Part shown: piece after piece, positions 52,094 through 61,060 of the stretch
How the letters are laid out: each line of letters begins with the position of its first letter
Numbering within the stretch: position 1 is the first letter of the stretch
Assembly (NCBI RefSeq): GCF_015354245.1
Contig: NZ_JADKYZ010000015.1
Span: 1-64,000 of the forward strand
DNA: 64,000 nt
Direction: 5' to 3'
Source: Diaphorobacter caeni
GTDB lineage: Bacteria; Pseudomonadota; Gammaproteobacteria; Burkholderiales; Burkholderiaceae_C
Translations under genes and position numbers: made by a program
The notes under the pieces: generated by a model
What the model was told of the DNA's origin: nothing
Databases searched by the model: none
The model's input: only the letters and a program-made list of their open reading frames with translations

Positions 52094-53575
52094 TCAGAGA
52101 TTGATGTGGATGTTCTTGACCTGCGTGTACGACAGCAATTCTTCGAACGACTCCTCACGGTTGTTGCCCGATTGCTTGGTGCCGCCGAAGGGTGCGGGGA
52201 AGAAATGGCGGGCCGCGTTGTTCACCCACACATAACCGGCTTCCACGCGACCATCGGCGCGGTGTGCAGTCGCCAGGTTGGTGGTGTAGATGCCTGCAGC
52301 AAGGCCGTACTCCACGTTGTTCACGTCCTTGAACATGGCATCTTCATCGCTCCACTTGATGATGGAGAGCACCGGGCCGAAGATTTCTTCCTGTGCGATG
52401 CGCATGCCCATGTTGGCGTCGGCGAACACGGTCGGCTCGATGAAGAAACCATTGGCGAGATGTGCGCCTTCCGGATGCTTGCCACCTGCTACCAGACGGG
52501 CGCCCTCCTTTTTGCCCAGCTCGATATAGCTCATGATCTTGTCGTACTGCGCCTTGGAAACGATGGCACCCATCGTGGTTTCCTTCTCAGTAGGAATGCC
52601 AGGGCGGAACGCCTTGACCCCCTCCACCACGCCTGCAACCACCTGGTCGTAGATGGACTCGTGCACGAACAGGCGGGTCGTGGAACTGCATGCCTGTCCG
52701 CACCATGTGAAGCACATGCCTGACACAGCGCCCGCGATGGCGCGTTGAATATCCGCATCCGGATAAATCACCAGAGCGTTCTTGCCACCCAGCTCCAGAC
52801 TCACATGTTTGAGCTTGTCTGCAGCACCACGTGCAATCGCTTTGCCAGTGGAGATGCTGCCGATCAGCGTGACCTTGGGAATCAGGTCGTGCGCCACCAG
52901 CGCCTCGCCACAGGCCTGTCCACCAGTGATCACATTCATCACACCGGCAGGCAGCACGCCGTCAATGAGTTCCATGAGGCGCAAGGCGGACAGAGGTGCC
53001 TGCACCGGCGGCTTCATGATGACCGTGTTACCCGCTGCCACCGCGGGTGCCATGCGGCTGGCAGTGAACATCAGCGGATGGTTGTATGCCACGATGCGAG
53101 CGCATACGCCGAAAGGCTCGCGCACCGTCATGTTCACCACATCGCGCCCCATGGGAATGGTTGAGCCACGCTGCTCATAGACCAACCCTGCAAAATAATC
53201 GATGAGCTGGGTAGCGATATCCACGTCATGCATTAGCGCGGTCACGGGGTTGCCGCAGTTCATGGCATCGACGGTGGCCAGCTCTTCCTTGTTGGTGCGC
53301 ATGATGTGCGCGATCTCGCGCAGCGCCTTGGCACGTACGTCGGGCGATGTCAGACGCCATTCCTGAAAGGCCTTGTGGGCTGCTGTAGCTGCTGCATCCA
53401 CGTCGGCGGCATTGGCCTCTGCGCACTGGCCCAGACTCGCTCCGGTGGCGGGGTTGAATGTCTCAGCATAGCCTCCCTTCGGCTTGTGCCATGCGCCGCC
53501 GTAATACAGGTCGCGTTGTTTCGGCAGGTATTGCGCGATGTCTTTTTCACGGGACGAAGCGTTGTTCTCGTACAT
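52094..53575 (-). CDS. Aldehyde dehydrogenase (NAD-dependent), aromatic aldehyde candidate
   Basis: A 493-residue ALDH: IVAYNHPLMF, KPPVQAPLSAL, GSISTGKAI, ELGGKNALV (catalytic Glu) and GQACSSTTR (nucleophile Cys), EEIFGPVLS. ATG 53575 with AAGGAG is the start; a TTG at 53623 is not needed. Together with the adjacent lyase it likely oxidises the released benzaldehyde to a benzoate, as vanillin dehydrogenase does after Ech. By sequence it is closest to betaine-aldehyde/benzaldehyde-type ALDHs. Confidence 0.88.
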   Translation of the reverse strand: MYENNASSREKDIAQYLPKQRDLYYGGAWHKPKGGYAETFNPATGASLGQCAEANAADVDAAATAAHKAFQEWRLTSPDVRAKALREIAHIMRTNKEELATVDAMNCGNPVTALMHDVDIATQLIDYFAGLVYEQRGSTIPMGRDVVNMTVREPFGVCARIVAYNHPLMFTASRMAPAVAAGNTVIMKPPVQAPLSALRLMELIDGVLPAGVMNVITGGQACGEALVAHDLIPKVTLIGSISTGKAIARGAADKLKHVSLELGGKNALVIYPDADIQRAIAGAVSGMCFTWCGQACSSTTRLFVHESIYDQVVAGVVEGVKAFRPGIPTEKETTMGAIVSKAQYDKIMSYIELGKKEGARLVAGGKHPEGAHLANGFFIEPTVFADANMGMRIAQEEIFGPVLSIIKWSDEDAMFKDVNNVEYGLAAGIYTTNLATAHRADGRVEAGYVWVNNAARHFFPAPFGGTKQSGNNREESFEELLSYTQVKNIHINL

Positions 53576-53619
53576 GTCTGGGGTCTCCTTGGGAAATAGT
53601 TGAATCGTGTCTGTTTGAG

Positions 53620-54480
53620 TCAATGATTACGCAGGAATGCGCCAATCACCTGAATAAGCCCGCTCGGGTTGTCACCGGGCAGGTCGTGCGAGCCCGTTAT
53701 CTCGGTCGTTAGCACGCGTGGATTGACTTCGCGAACCTTCGTGAGCGTTTGCGGTGAGAGCATGTCAGAAGTGCTGCCCCGCACCACTGCGGCAGGCATG
53801 GAAAGCCCGGCCACCATGCCCCAGAGGTCCTCTTTCACCGGCTGTGATTTGCCTGTGAGAAGCACCTGCCTGAACTGGTCGCGATAGTGAAGATCGCGCT
53901 TGAGAGATAGCCCCTGCTCCGTAGGCCGCAGGAACGCTTTGAAGCGAAGATAGGTCGACGAATCCGGCAGCTCGCCCAAAATGCCGTGGTATTCCAGTGC
54001 GTCATCCACACTGGCGAAGAAGTCCGGCTGGTTGCCGATGCGCAGTGCCACGTTCCTGCGACCCGCAGCCTCCACATCGGGAGCAAAATCCAGGCACATC
54101 AGGCCTTCCACACGCTCTGGATACCATGCTGCGGTACACAGGCAGATGCGCCCACCCATCGAGTGCCCCACCAACGTGGCCCGGGGCCATGCCAAATGGT
54201 CCATCACCGCCACGATGTCTTGCGCCATGGTGCGCAAACCGTAGTCACGTGTCGGGCTCCAGCCGGACTCCCCGAAGCCGCGCAAATCAATGGCCACCAC
54301 TTCGCGATCGATCGCCAGTTCCGTAGCGACACCAATCCAGTCATACGAGAAGTAAGACAGTCCATGCACGATGACGACAGGCGTCTCCTTCGCTGCGCCG
54401 TTGGCGGGCGCAAAGCGCCGGTAATGAATCTTGACGTCACCCGACGCCACACTGCCGGTCTCGCCATATTGCGGGTTCAT
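53620..54480 (-). CDS. Alpha/beta hydrolase, MhpC-like
   Basis: A 286-residue alpha/beta hydrolase: VVIVHGLSYFSYDW, DLRGFGESGWS, nucleophile in GHSMGGRICL, and histidine in GSHDLPGD. Lying next to an extradiol dioxygenase, it is a candidate for hydrolysis of the ring-fission product (MhpC role), although MhpC-type enzymes carry GNSMGG. ATG 54480 (AGGA upstream) is chosen over a GTG at 54522 that overlaps the dioxygenase stop. Confidence 0.82.
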   Translation of the reverse strand: MNPQYGETGSVASGDVKIHYRRFAPANGAAKETPVVIVHGLSYFSYDWIGVATELAIDREVVAIDLRGFGESGWSPTRDYGLRTMAQDIVAVMDHLAWPRATLVGHSMGGRICLCTAAWYPERVEGLMCLDFAPDVEAAGRRNVALRIGNQPDFFASVDDALEYHGILGELPDSSTYLRFKAFLRPTEQGLSLKRDLHYRDQFRQVLLTGKSQPVKEDLWGMVAGLSMPAAVVRGSTSDMLSPQTLTKVREVNPRVLTTEITGSHDLPGDNPSGLIQVIGAFLRNH

Positions 54481-54518
54481 TCCACAATCCTCGGTTCGTT
54501 GATTCGATAACATTGCAT

Positions 54519-55469
54519 TCACGCCTCAGCCGTCATGACGCCCATGCCGGTCAGCCATTCGGGAATGGCATCGTAGTAACGCTCCTTGGGTGTCAGCGGT
54601 GTACCACCCGCGATCTCCTGCGCGGCAGCGGCAGCGGCAACCCAGCAGCGCACCTCGTGCCCGCCGAAGCCCGCGCGGGTATCGATTTCGAAATCGTCGA
54701 TGGCATCGAGCGCATCGAAATCCAGCTTCTGCATGTGGCGCATGAATGACTGGTCCCACGCCACATCCGGCGGCATGCAGGGCCCGCGCCCCACAACCAA
54801 ATCGCGCGCTGCCTTCACCACGCGAGCCTCGCGAGCCTGCAATTCCTCTACGCTCGGCGTAGCACGCTTGATGAGTCGGCGAGCCACTTCATAAGAGGTC
54901 TTGGCCAGCCTTGGCGTTGGTGGATCGTGCGAGAGACCGCCAGAGCCCAGAACCGCAACACGCAGCGATTGAGTGGCGAGAAAGCGTCCGATCTCCGCTC
55001 CCAGCTGGCGAATACGCCGCATCGACGGTCGCGGATCCGCGGCGCAGTTGATGAACACTGGCAGCACGTCATAGCGCGCCAGCGCTCCGGTCAATTGCAC
55101 CAATGGAATGGTGAGCCCATGATCCACCTTCATGTCGTGCGAGATGCTGATGTCGAAATCCTTGCCATGCAGATGCCGCACGCAGTCCATCGCAAGATCA
55201 CGCGGCACACGCAGCGGCCCGCCCTCTGCGCCCCAATCCCGCGAGCCTTCCGCTGCTGTCCCCATACAGAACGGCGGCATCATCTCGTAGAAGAAACCAT
55301 TGAAATGGTCTGGTGCAAACATCACCACCACATCGGGCGCAAAGGCCTGAAGCTCCCGGGAGATCGTCTCCATCGTGCCAAAGAAAGCAGCTTGGCTGTC
55401 TCCCTGAGACTCTTCGATTCCGGTGAGCATCAGAGGGCTGTGAGAACAGCAGATCATCTGTACGGACAT
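54519..55469 (-). CDS. Extradiol dioxygenase, MhpB-like (class III)
   Basis: A 316-residue LigB-superfamily ring-cleavage enzyme closely following 2,3-dihydroxyphenylpropionate 1,2-dioxygenase: SHSPLM, VVVMFAPDHFNGFFYEMMPPFCMG, MKVDHGLTIPL, LPVFIN, VAVLGSGGLSHDPP and the tail RYYDAIPEWLTGMGVM. The histidines in APDHF and VDHG are the active-site acid/base residues, and Fe(II) is bound near the N-terminal SHSP. It opens the aromatic ring beside adjacent hydroxyls. Substrate uncertain given the non-Mhp neighbours. Confidence 0.9.
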   Translation of the reverse strand: MSVQMICCSHSPLMLTGIEESQGDSQAAFFGTMETISRELQAFAPDVVVMFAPDHFNGFFYEMMPPFCMGTAAEGSRDWGAEGGPLRVPRDLAMDCVRHLHGKDFDISISHDMKVDHGLTIPLVQLTGALARYDVLPVFINCAADPRPSMRRIRQLGAEIGRFLATQSLRVAVLGSGGLSHDPPTPRLAKTSYEVARRLIKRATPSVEELQAREARVVKAARDLVVGRGPCMPPDVAWDQSFMRHMQKLDFDALDAIDDFEIDTRAGFGGHEVRCWVAAAAAAQEIAGGTPLTPKERYYDAIPEWLTGMGVMTAEA

Positions 55470-55481
55470 GGCGTCACCCCT

Positions 55482-56471
55482 TTAAACGTGAACATCATCC
55501 AGCGTGCTGGCAGCGAAAATTTCATCCACCGACAGCTTGCGTACCGCAAGTCCCTGCTCGAAGGAGTAGCGTGTCATGGCTTCGAGAACCTTGCGATTCT
55601 GCGCAACGCCATACGGCCAGAAATCTTCACCCATGACTTTTTGCGTGCTTTCCAATTCGGCCGTCACCCAAGGCAGACCAATCTTGAGCGCGGTGACCTC
55701 CATGAGTTCCTGATCCGCAATGCGTTTGGCCTGTGCAAATGCCTTGTAGACACTGGCCGCAAGCCACGGGTGCTTCTCTGCCATGTCCTTGCGTACACCC
55801 ACGGCGTGCATCAGCGGAAACAGACCCGTGCGACTGAAATATTCCTTCTCTGCCGCTCGGTAATCTTCAAACAGGCGCTTGACTGGCACGCCCGGTTTGC
55901 CCAGGCACGACGGCGCACGAGCCGAGATCACAGCATCCAATCCCCCGTTCGCCAACAGCTCCGAAAGCGAGGACGAACTGGCCGATGTGAGCGGAAACCC
56001 TTCAGGCAGATTCAGCGGAAACTTGTCCTTGCGGCCATGCTGCTCCAGACCACCTTGCACCCAGTGGATGTCGTGCGCCTCGATGCCAAAATCATCCTTG
56101 AGAAAGCCACGCACCCACAGCGCCGCCGACTGCTGATACTCCGGCACACCGATGCGCTTGCCGCGCAGATCTGCAGGCGAATCAATACCACGATCCGAGC
56201 GTACATACACCGCCGAATGCCGGAAAGTGCGCGACACGAACGCAGGCACCGCCACATAGGGTGCAATGCCACGCGAGAGTGCGATCAGGAATGGGCTCAA
56301 ACCGATCTCCGCCACATCGAACTCACCATGAAAATAAGCACGATGAAAACACTCTTCAACCGTCATGGCGAGGAAATTGACATCGCATCCTTCTACTTCA
56401 ACCCGCCCGTCCATAAGCGGACGAACCCGGTCGTAATCCCAGGTAGCGATGGTGATCGGCAACCGCGCCAT
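55482..56471 (-). CDS. 4,5-dihydroxyphthalate decarboxylase-like protein
   Basis: A 329-residue protein of the NMT1/periplasmic-binding fold but without a signal peptide, as in cytoplasmic 4,5-dihydroxyphthalate decarboxylases (331 residues). Start ITIATWDYDRVRPLMDGRVEVEGCDVNFL, then FDVAEIGLSPFLIALSRG, RGKRIGVPEYQQSAALWVRG and LFEDYRAAEKEYFSRTGLFPLMHAVGVR, match that family. It probably removes a carboxyl from a dihydroxy-aromatic acid before ring cleavage. First gene of the minus-strand operon, divergent from a solute-binding gene. Confidence 0.82.
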   Translation of the reverse strand: MARLPITIATWDYDRVRPLMDGRVEVEGCDVNFLAMTVEECFHRAYFHGEFDVAEIGLSPFLIALSRGIAPYVAVPAFVSRTFRHSAVYVRSDRGIDSPADLRGKRIGVPEYQQSAALWVRGFLKDDFGIEAHDIHWVQGGLEQHGRKDKFPLNLPEGFPLTSASSSSLSELLANGGLDAVISARAPSCLGKPGVPVKRLFEDYRAAEKEYFSRTGLFPLMHAVGVRKDMAEKHPWLAASVYKAFAQAKRIADQELMEVTALKIGLPWVTAELESTQKVMGEDFWPYGVAQNRKVLEAMTRYSFEQGLAVRKLSVDEIFAASTLDDVHV

Positions 56472-56580
56472 TTCGTATTCCTTGTTTGATTGATGATGGG
56501 ATGAAGTTTATGTCAAAAAATCAAAAGTACATAGTTTTGATCTTTAGGTGCTTACACCAGTGACCAACGAAAGCCAAACA

Positions 56581-56594
56581 ATCAAACTATTGAT
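56581..56594. promoter_or_regulatory. Operator-like motif ATCA-AACTAT-TGAT
   Basis: ATCA (56581-56584), spacer AACTAT, TGAT (56591-56594), within the 150-base divergent region between the decarboxylase-like and solute-binding genes. Same spacing and nearly the same core as the perfect repeat at 42554-42575. An inverted partial copy (ATAGTTTTGAT) lies at 56531-56541. Confidence 0.55.
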
Positions 56595-56623
56595 CTTTTA
56601 AAGAAGTGCAGAGACAGACAAAG

Positions 56624-57643
56624 ATGCAAAAGCAACGACACCCAAGCAGGCTCCTCCCTTATAAAATCACCCCTCTTTCAGCATGTCTGGTGGGCGTGTT
56701 GACGGTAGGAACCGCTATCTCCTGCCATGCACAGCAGCAGCCCTATCCCACCAAAGCCATTCGAGTGATCGTCCCCTATGGCCCCGGCACCGCACCAGAC
56801 ACCATCGCACGCATCGCCAGTGACGGTTTGCAAAAGCGCCTTGGCCAATCGCTCGTGATTGAAAACCGCACGGGCGCGGGCGGCAAGATCGGCACTGAAG
56901 CAGCTGCGAATGCAACGGCAGACGGTTACACCCTCTTTCTAGGCACCAAGGACTCGCAAAGCTACCTGATCCACTTGCATCCGACCTGGTCCGTCAAGCC
57001 CGATCAGGCCCTCAAACCCATCGCGGGACTTGCCAAAATCGAGAATGTCCTGCTCACTCGCAACAACGCATCAGCCCCAGCATCGCTGAGCGCCATGCTC
57101 GATACAGCGAGCAAAAAAGAGCTCACCTACGGATCGCCTGGCGTGGGCACCAATCTGCACCTGATGGGTGAACTCCTGAAATCCGGGCAGAAGAATGTGA
57201 AGCTGCTGCACATTCCCTTCAGCAAAAGCGCAGCAGAAGCTCTCCCTGCAGTCATTCGGGGTGACCTCGATCTGCTCTTCTCAGGCCTGCCACCAGCACT
57301 CCCTCTCATCAAAGACGGCAAACTCAAGCCTCTCGCCATTACTGGCACAGTACGTTCACGCTATCTGCCCAACGTGCCGACGTTTGCGGAAAGCGGCATT
57401 CAGGGTTTTGAAACAGGCGGCTGGTTCGGCCTGTTTGCACCATCGGGAACACCCGCTTTCATGCTCAAGAAACTCGAGACGGAAATTGCATCGGTAATGC
57501 AAGAAGCGAGCTACAAGGAAAGACTGGAAAGCCTCTCCGCGGAAGTCTGGACCGCAAGCCCCGCCGAGCTAAGCCGCGTAATAGAGGTGGATGGGATGCG
57601 AGCGGGGAAATTGATTCGAGAGAATCGGATCGCCGCTGAGTGA
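56624..57643 (+). CDS. BUG-type tripartite tricarboxylate transporter substrate-binding protein, third
   Basis: 339 residues with signal peptide (LSACLVGVLTVGTAISCHAQ). Nearly parallel in sequence to the gene at 42653 (KAIRVIVPYGPGTAPDTI, GAGGKIGTEAAA, DGYTLFLGTKDSQS). Such proteins capture aromatic acids such as phthalates for TTT permeases. ATG 56624 preferred over GTG 56606. Divergent from the catabolic operon and so probably coinduced with it. Confidence 0.9.
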   Translation: MQKQRHPSRLLPYKITPLSACLVGVLTVGTAISCHAQQQPYPTKAIRVIVPYGPGTAPDTIARIASDGLQKRLGQSLVIENRTGAGGKIGTEAAANATADGYTLFLGTKDSQSYLIHLHPTWSVKPDQALKPIAGLAKIENVLLTRNNASAPASLSAMLDTASKKELTYGSPGVGTNLHLMGELLKSGQKNVKLLHIPFSKSAAEALPAVIRGDLDLLFSGLPPALPLIKDGKLKPLAITGTVRSRYLPNVPTFAESGIQGFETGGWFGLFAPSGTPAFMLKKLETEIASVMQEASYKERLESLSAEVWTASPAELSRVIEVDGMRAGKLIRENRIAAE

Positions 57644-58651
57644 GTTGCATGGTCGCAAGCCAACCCATCGCTGGCGAACATAGCCCCCTGAATCCCTGGA
57701 GACAGGACTAACGTAGCGACTGGACGGTGTCCGGGACTACGGGGGCAAGATCACACGGGTTGAGCGCTTGAATGAAGATGGATGTCGAAACTCTGTCTTT
57801 CAGTCAACGAATGAGCCTCCCACGCCACATACAAGCTGGGAGCAGCCATCCTGCGTTAGGGCTCCAATGACTGTCGACGCCGGTAGCGGACGCTCATCGG
57901 AGATCCTGCAGAACTTCTGAGCGCACAAAGGAACGTGGATCCAATTCGCCAGCGAACTAGAGCTGTCGGCCAGAAGCAGACAAACCTGCCAACAAAGAGC
58001 AGCCGCCCCTTTCGCTACAGCGACAAGGTGAGCGCCATTCCCGAATGAAGTACTCGTCGAACCTCCATTTCGTCACCAGTACGTAGAGGCGCTCATTTTT
58101 GCAGACCCTTTCTGCATCTTGGACGTCACCCAAACGACTGGAGCGGAGAGCCACCGACGTTGGATTGGAGCTAACACGGGCAGCATTGCAGAACAAGGCT
58201 TTAGAGGGATATGGGCCTGTTTGGGTACGCCTCGATACCCCGTAATACGCGCTGATGTCCCTGAGAGTGGCAGAACTGTTTGATCTGTGATCTGTGCTTT
58301 TCTCCGCTGACGCAACCACTTGGACACACTCATTTCACCGACGGATTTGCATTTCTGAGCGGTTGCACAAGCGCAATCAAGCCGACATTGGCAAAACATC
58401 ATCCCTCAAAATACCTGAATTCAGGTAGATACAAAAAGTTGCAAATGTGTTGCAATTAATTCGCAACCACGCTGGATAAGTAGGCGATCACGCGCGGCGC
58501 CCGCGCACCTCCCAATCTTTGGAGGCTACCTGATTGCCGCCGACCTAAAGGTCACAGACCAGCGAGATCAATGTCGCTGTGAACATTGTTAGGTGAGTTT
58601 TTCGAATGCTCGCCCAGCACCTATTTACACGCAAATCACCCCCCATAGCAT
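57644..58651. other. 1-kb region with no recognisable gene; leader of the IPTL-CTERM gene at its end
   Basis: No protein-like open frame; two overlapping minus-strand frames (57957-58319, 58073-58402) lack ribosome-binding sites and domain-like sequence. It may contain decayed genes. The last 200 bases hold short TTGCAA repeats (58444-58467) and the hairpin-rich leader listed separately. Confidence 0.45.
58483..58579 (+). ncRNA. Candidate structured RNA leader of the IPTL-CTERM gene
   Basis: GGCGATCA (58483-58490) pairs with TGATTGCC (58531-58538, one G-U) and encloses two hairpins: GCGCGG/CCGCGC (58492-58506) and CCTCC/GGAGG (58508-58525), giving a three-way junction. It is followed by mutually exclusive GACC/GGTC stems (58542-58560) and a CAGCGA/TCGCTG hairpin (58560-58579). 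The layout is consistent with a cis-regulatory RNA about 70-170 bases before the ATG at 58652. I do not recognise a known riboswitch class. Confidence 0.4.
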
Positions 58652-61024
58652 ATGCACTTTCCCAAACAGGTTAACCAACGCCGCAGACTCATCGCATTGG
58701 GTTACAGCACCATCGCACTCACCAGCATGCTGGGCATGGCACAAGCGGCTACGCTGATAGTCACCAGTGACCAAGACACCGGCGGAGCAGGAAGTCTTCG
58801 CCAGACCCTGGCCAACGCCAATGCGGGGGACGCGATCGTCTTCGCTGACGGAGTCAGCACCATCACATTGACGAAGCAATTGGAATTGACCAAAAACGTC
58901 TCGATCGACGGAGGCATCTCAGGGGTCACGCTCGATGGACAACTCAAAGGGCGCGTGGTGCTGGTGAATGCAGGCGTCAACGCCACACTCAGCCGGCTGA
59001 CGATCACCCGCGGCTTGCTGGCGGGCAAAGGGATCGGCGCCGAAGACTCCACCGCCTCCGGCTCCTCCTTGGGAGCGGGGATTCGCAACGACGGCAACTT
59101 GACTCTGGACAACGTGCAGGTGCAGGGCAACTACGCCACAGGCGGGGGCGGCGGCGATACCAGTACGGACATGGGCAAAAGCGCTGGCGGCGGCGGCAGC
59201 GGAGTGCGGGTCAGTTTGGGCAACGGACAGTGGTTGACTGGCAGCGGCGGCGCAGGAGGCTTCGGCGCCACCGGCAGCTCGGGCGGCACAGGCGGTACCG
59301 AGGGTGGTGGTGCCAAAAACTTTGGCTCTACGGGTGCCAGGGCCGGTAGCGGCATCAATGGTGGTGGCGGCGGCGGCGCGGCAGACACCGGTCGTGGTGG
59401 TGCCGGCGGCGGCGGTGGCGGCTGGGCTGGAGGCGGCGGCGGCGGTGGTGGCGGCACTACAGGCGTCACCTCCGGTGGTGGTGGTGGCGGCGGTTATGGC
59501 GGTGGTGGTGGCCGCATCAACCTCTCTGGGGTCAACGAGCTGGGAACAGGCGGCACAGGACCAGGCGCTATCAGCAATAGCGGCAGCGGTGGCACTCCCA
59601 ACGGAGGAAGCGCAAGTGCGGGTGTCAATGGCGTCCAAGGTCGCAACACAAACGGCGGCGGCGGCGGGGGATACGCAACCCTCAATGGCGTCTGGGTTGG
59701 GGGCGGTGGAGGCTCCAGTGGCAACTCCGGCAGCGCTGGTGGTGCAGCCGTTGGAGGCATCTACAACGCCGCTGGTGCCCTATTGGATGTGAGGGGCAAC
59801 GCCTGCAGCGTCAGCGGCAATCTGGCCGCTGGCGGCGGCGGATCAGGAACCTACAACGGCGGTGAAGCCACCGGCGGACTGTATAACGCAGGCACACTGA
59901 ACATCACTGAGGCGTGTCGAGCCGCCATCTCCGGCAATGCGGCCGATGGTGGTGGTTTTGGTGGTGAAAATCGCGCCCCAGGCCGGTCTGACAACAATAT
60001 GAATGGCGACTTGACGCTCGCTGTTGCAGCATCAGCCAACGGCAGTGTTTCCGCAGGCAGCACGCCAGTACCAAAAGCCAACAGCATCAGCGCTTGCACC
60101 AGCGCTACCTGCCAAGCCACTTATACTTTGAACGATGTGGTGACGCTGACCGCTACGCCAGCATCCGGCTACCGTGTCAATTGGGGCGGCGCGTGTACAG
60201 CTAGCGACACCAATCCGCTGCAGGCCAAGGTCACGATGACCAACAACGCCACGTGCACCGTCAGTTTTGCCAACATGTATGCGCTGAACATCGTAGCAAC
60301 GGACAACGGCAGCATCGAATGCAGAGCATCCAGCAACGTCTTGTCCAACGGCGCGTTGATCCCATCGAACACTGCCGTCAGTTGCACAGCCACCGCCTTC
60401 GCCAACTACAAACAAGGCAGTTGGGCGAACAATTGCTCGTTAGCCACTGTGGGTGAGAGTTGCAACATCATCATGGATGGCGACAAGACCGTGGGAGCCG
60501 GATTCGTCAGGACCGCTGGCGGCACGGAAATTCCCGGTGGAGGCAACGTCACTCTGGAAACATCCAGTTCCACTTGCGTACTGACCAGCGGCCCCACCTA
60601 CTCTGCCGCACCAAGCAGCGGTGCGCCTGCAGGCTTCAGCTTTCCTTACGGTCAAATCGCATTCAGCGCCACCGGCTGCGCGCCTGGCAGCGTCCTGGCA
60701 CTCACTGTCACCCTGCCCAAGGCCCTGCCCGCAGGCTCCAGAATGTTCAAGTGGCTCGACGGACACTGGGTGGAATGGATGCAGGCCAACATCAACGACA
60801 ACAGCGTTCAGTTCACGGTGAAGGACAATGACGGGACCTCCTCCGCCACACTCACCGGAGACACCAACCCTGTGGCTGGCAGCATCGACGACCCATTCCT
60901 GCTCGCAGCGCCTATGCCCGCAGCTGCGCCCGTGCCAACCCTAAGCCATTGGGCGCTGCTTGTGTTGAGCGTGCTGGCTGCCGGACTTGGAATGGGAGCG
61001 CAGTGGAGTAGGCGAAACCTCTAA
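58652..61024 (+). CDS. Glycine-rich surface protein with IPTL-CTERM sorting signal
   Basis: A 790-residue exported protein. Signal peptide (ALTSMLGMAQA, to residue about 33); VTSDQDTGGAGSLRQTLANAN is the GSLRQ motif that starts many parallel beta-helix surface proteins; residues about 165-345 are extremely glycine-rich (GGGGG runs), likely low-complexity fibre; two beta-repeat units with CTATCQATY and ATDNGSIECRAS; a C-terminal VPTLSHWALLVLSVLAAGLGM plus basic tail, the IPTL-CTERM sorting signal. Probably surface-displayed and possibly adhesive; the function is unknown. A terminator follows. Confidence 0.85.
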   Translation: MHFPKQVNQRRRLIALGYSTIALTSMLGMAQAATLIVTSDQDTGGAGSLRQTLANANAGDAIVFADGVSTITLTKQLELTKNVSIDGGISGVTLDGQLKGRVVLVNAGVNATLSRLTITRGLLAGKGIGAEDSTASGSSLGAGIRNDGNLTLDNVQVQGNYATGGGGGDTSTDMGKSAGGGGSGVRVSLGNGQWLTGSGGAGGFGATGSSGGTGGTEGGGAKNFGSTGARAGSGINGGGGGGAADTGRGGAGGGGGGWAGGGGGGGGGTTGVTSGGGGGGGYGGGGGRINLSGVNELGTGGTGPGAISNSGSGGTPNGGSASAGVNGVQGRNTNGGGGGGYATLNGVWVGGGGGSSGNSGSAGGAAVGGIYNAAGALLDVRGNACSVSGNLAAGGGGSGTYNGGEATGGLYNAGTLNITEACRAAISGNAADGGGFGGENRAPGRSDNNMNGDLTLAVAASANGSVSAGSTPVPKANSISACTSATCQATYTLNDVVTLTATPASGYRVNWGGACTASDTNPLQAKVTMTNNATCTVSFANMYALNIVATDNGSIECRASSNVLSNGALIPSNTAVSCTATAFANYKQGSWANNCSLATVGESCNIIMDGDKTVGAGFVRTAGGTEIPGGGNVTLETSSSTCVLTSGPTYSAAPSSGAPAGFSFPYGQIAFSATGCAPGSVLALTVTLPKALPAGSRMFKWLDGHWVEWMQANINDNSVQFTVKDNDGTSSATLTGDTNPVAGSIDDPFLLAAPMPAAAPVPTLSHWALLVLSVLAAGLGMGAQWSRRNL

Positions 61025-61039
61025 GCGGACTTCGCTCCG

Positions 61040-61060
61040 AGCCACCTGCGGGTGGCTTTT
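61040..61060 (+). terminator. Terminator after the IPTL-CTERM gene
   Basis: AGCCACC (61040-61046) / GGTGGCT (61051-61057) with TGCG loop, followed by TTT (total T4), 15 bases after the stop. A plausible intrinsic terminator with a short T tract. Confidence 0.75.

Noticed and set aside
57957-58402. Two overlapping minus-strand frames (109-120 residues)
   Set aside because: No ribosome-binding site, no domain, low plausibility; may be remnants of a decayed gene.
58919-60120. Minus-strand proline-rich open frames opposite the glycine-rich region
   Set aside because: Mirror of glycine codons (GGN read as CCN); no evidence for expression.
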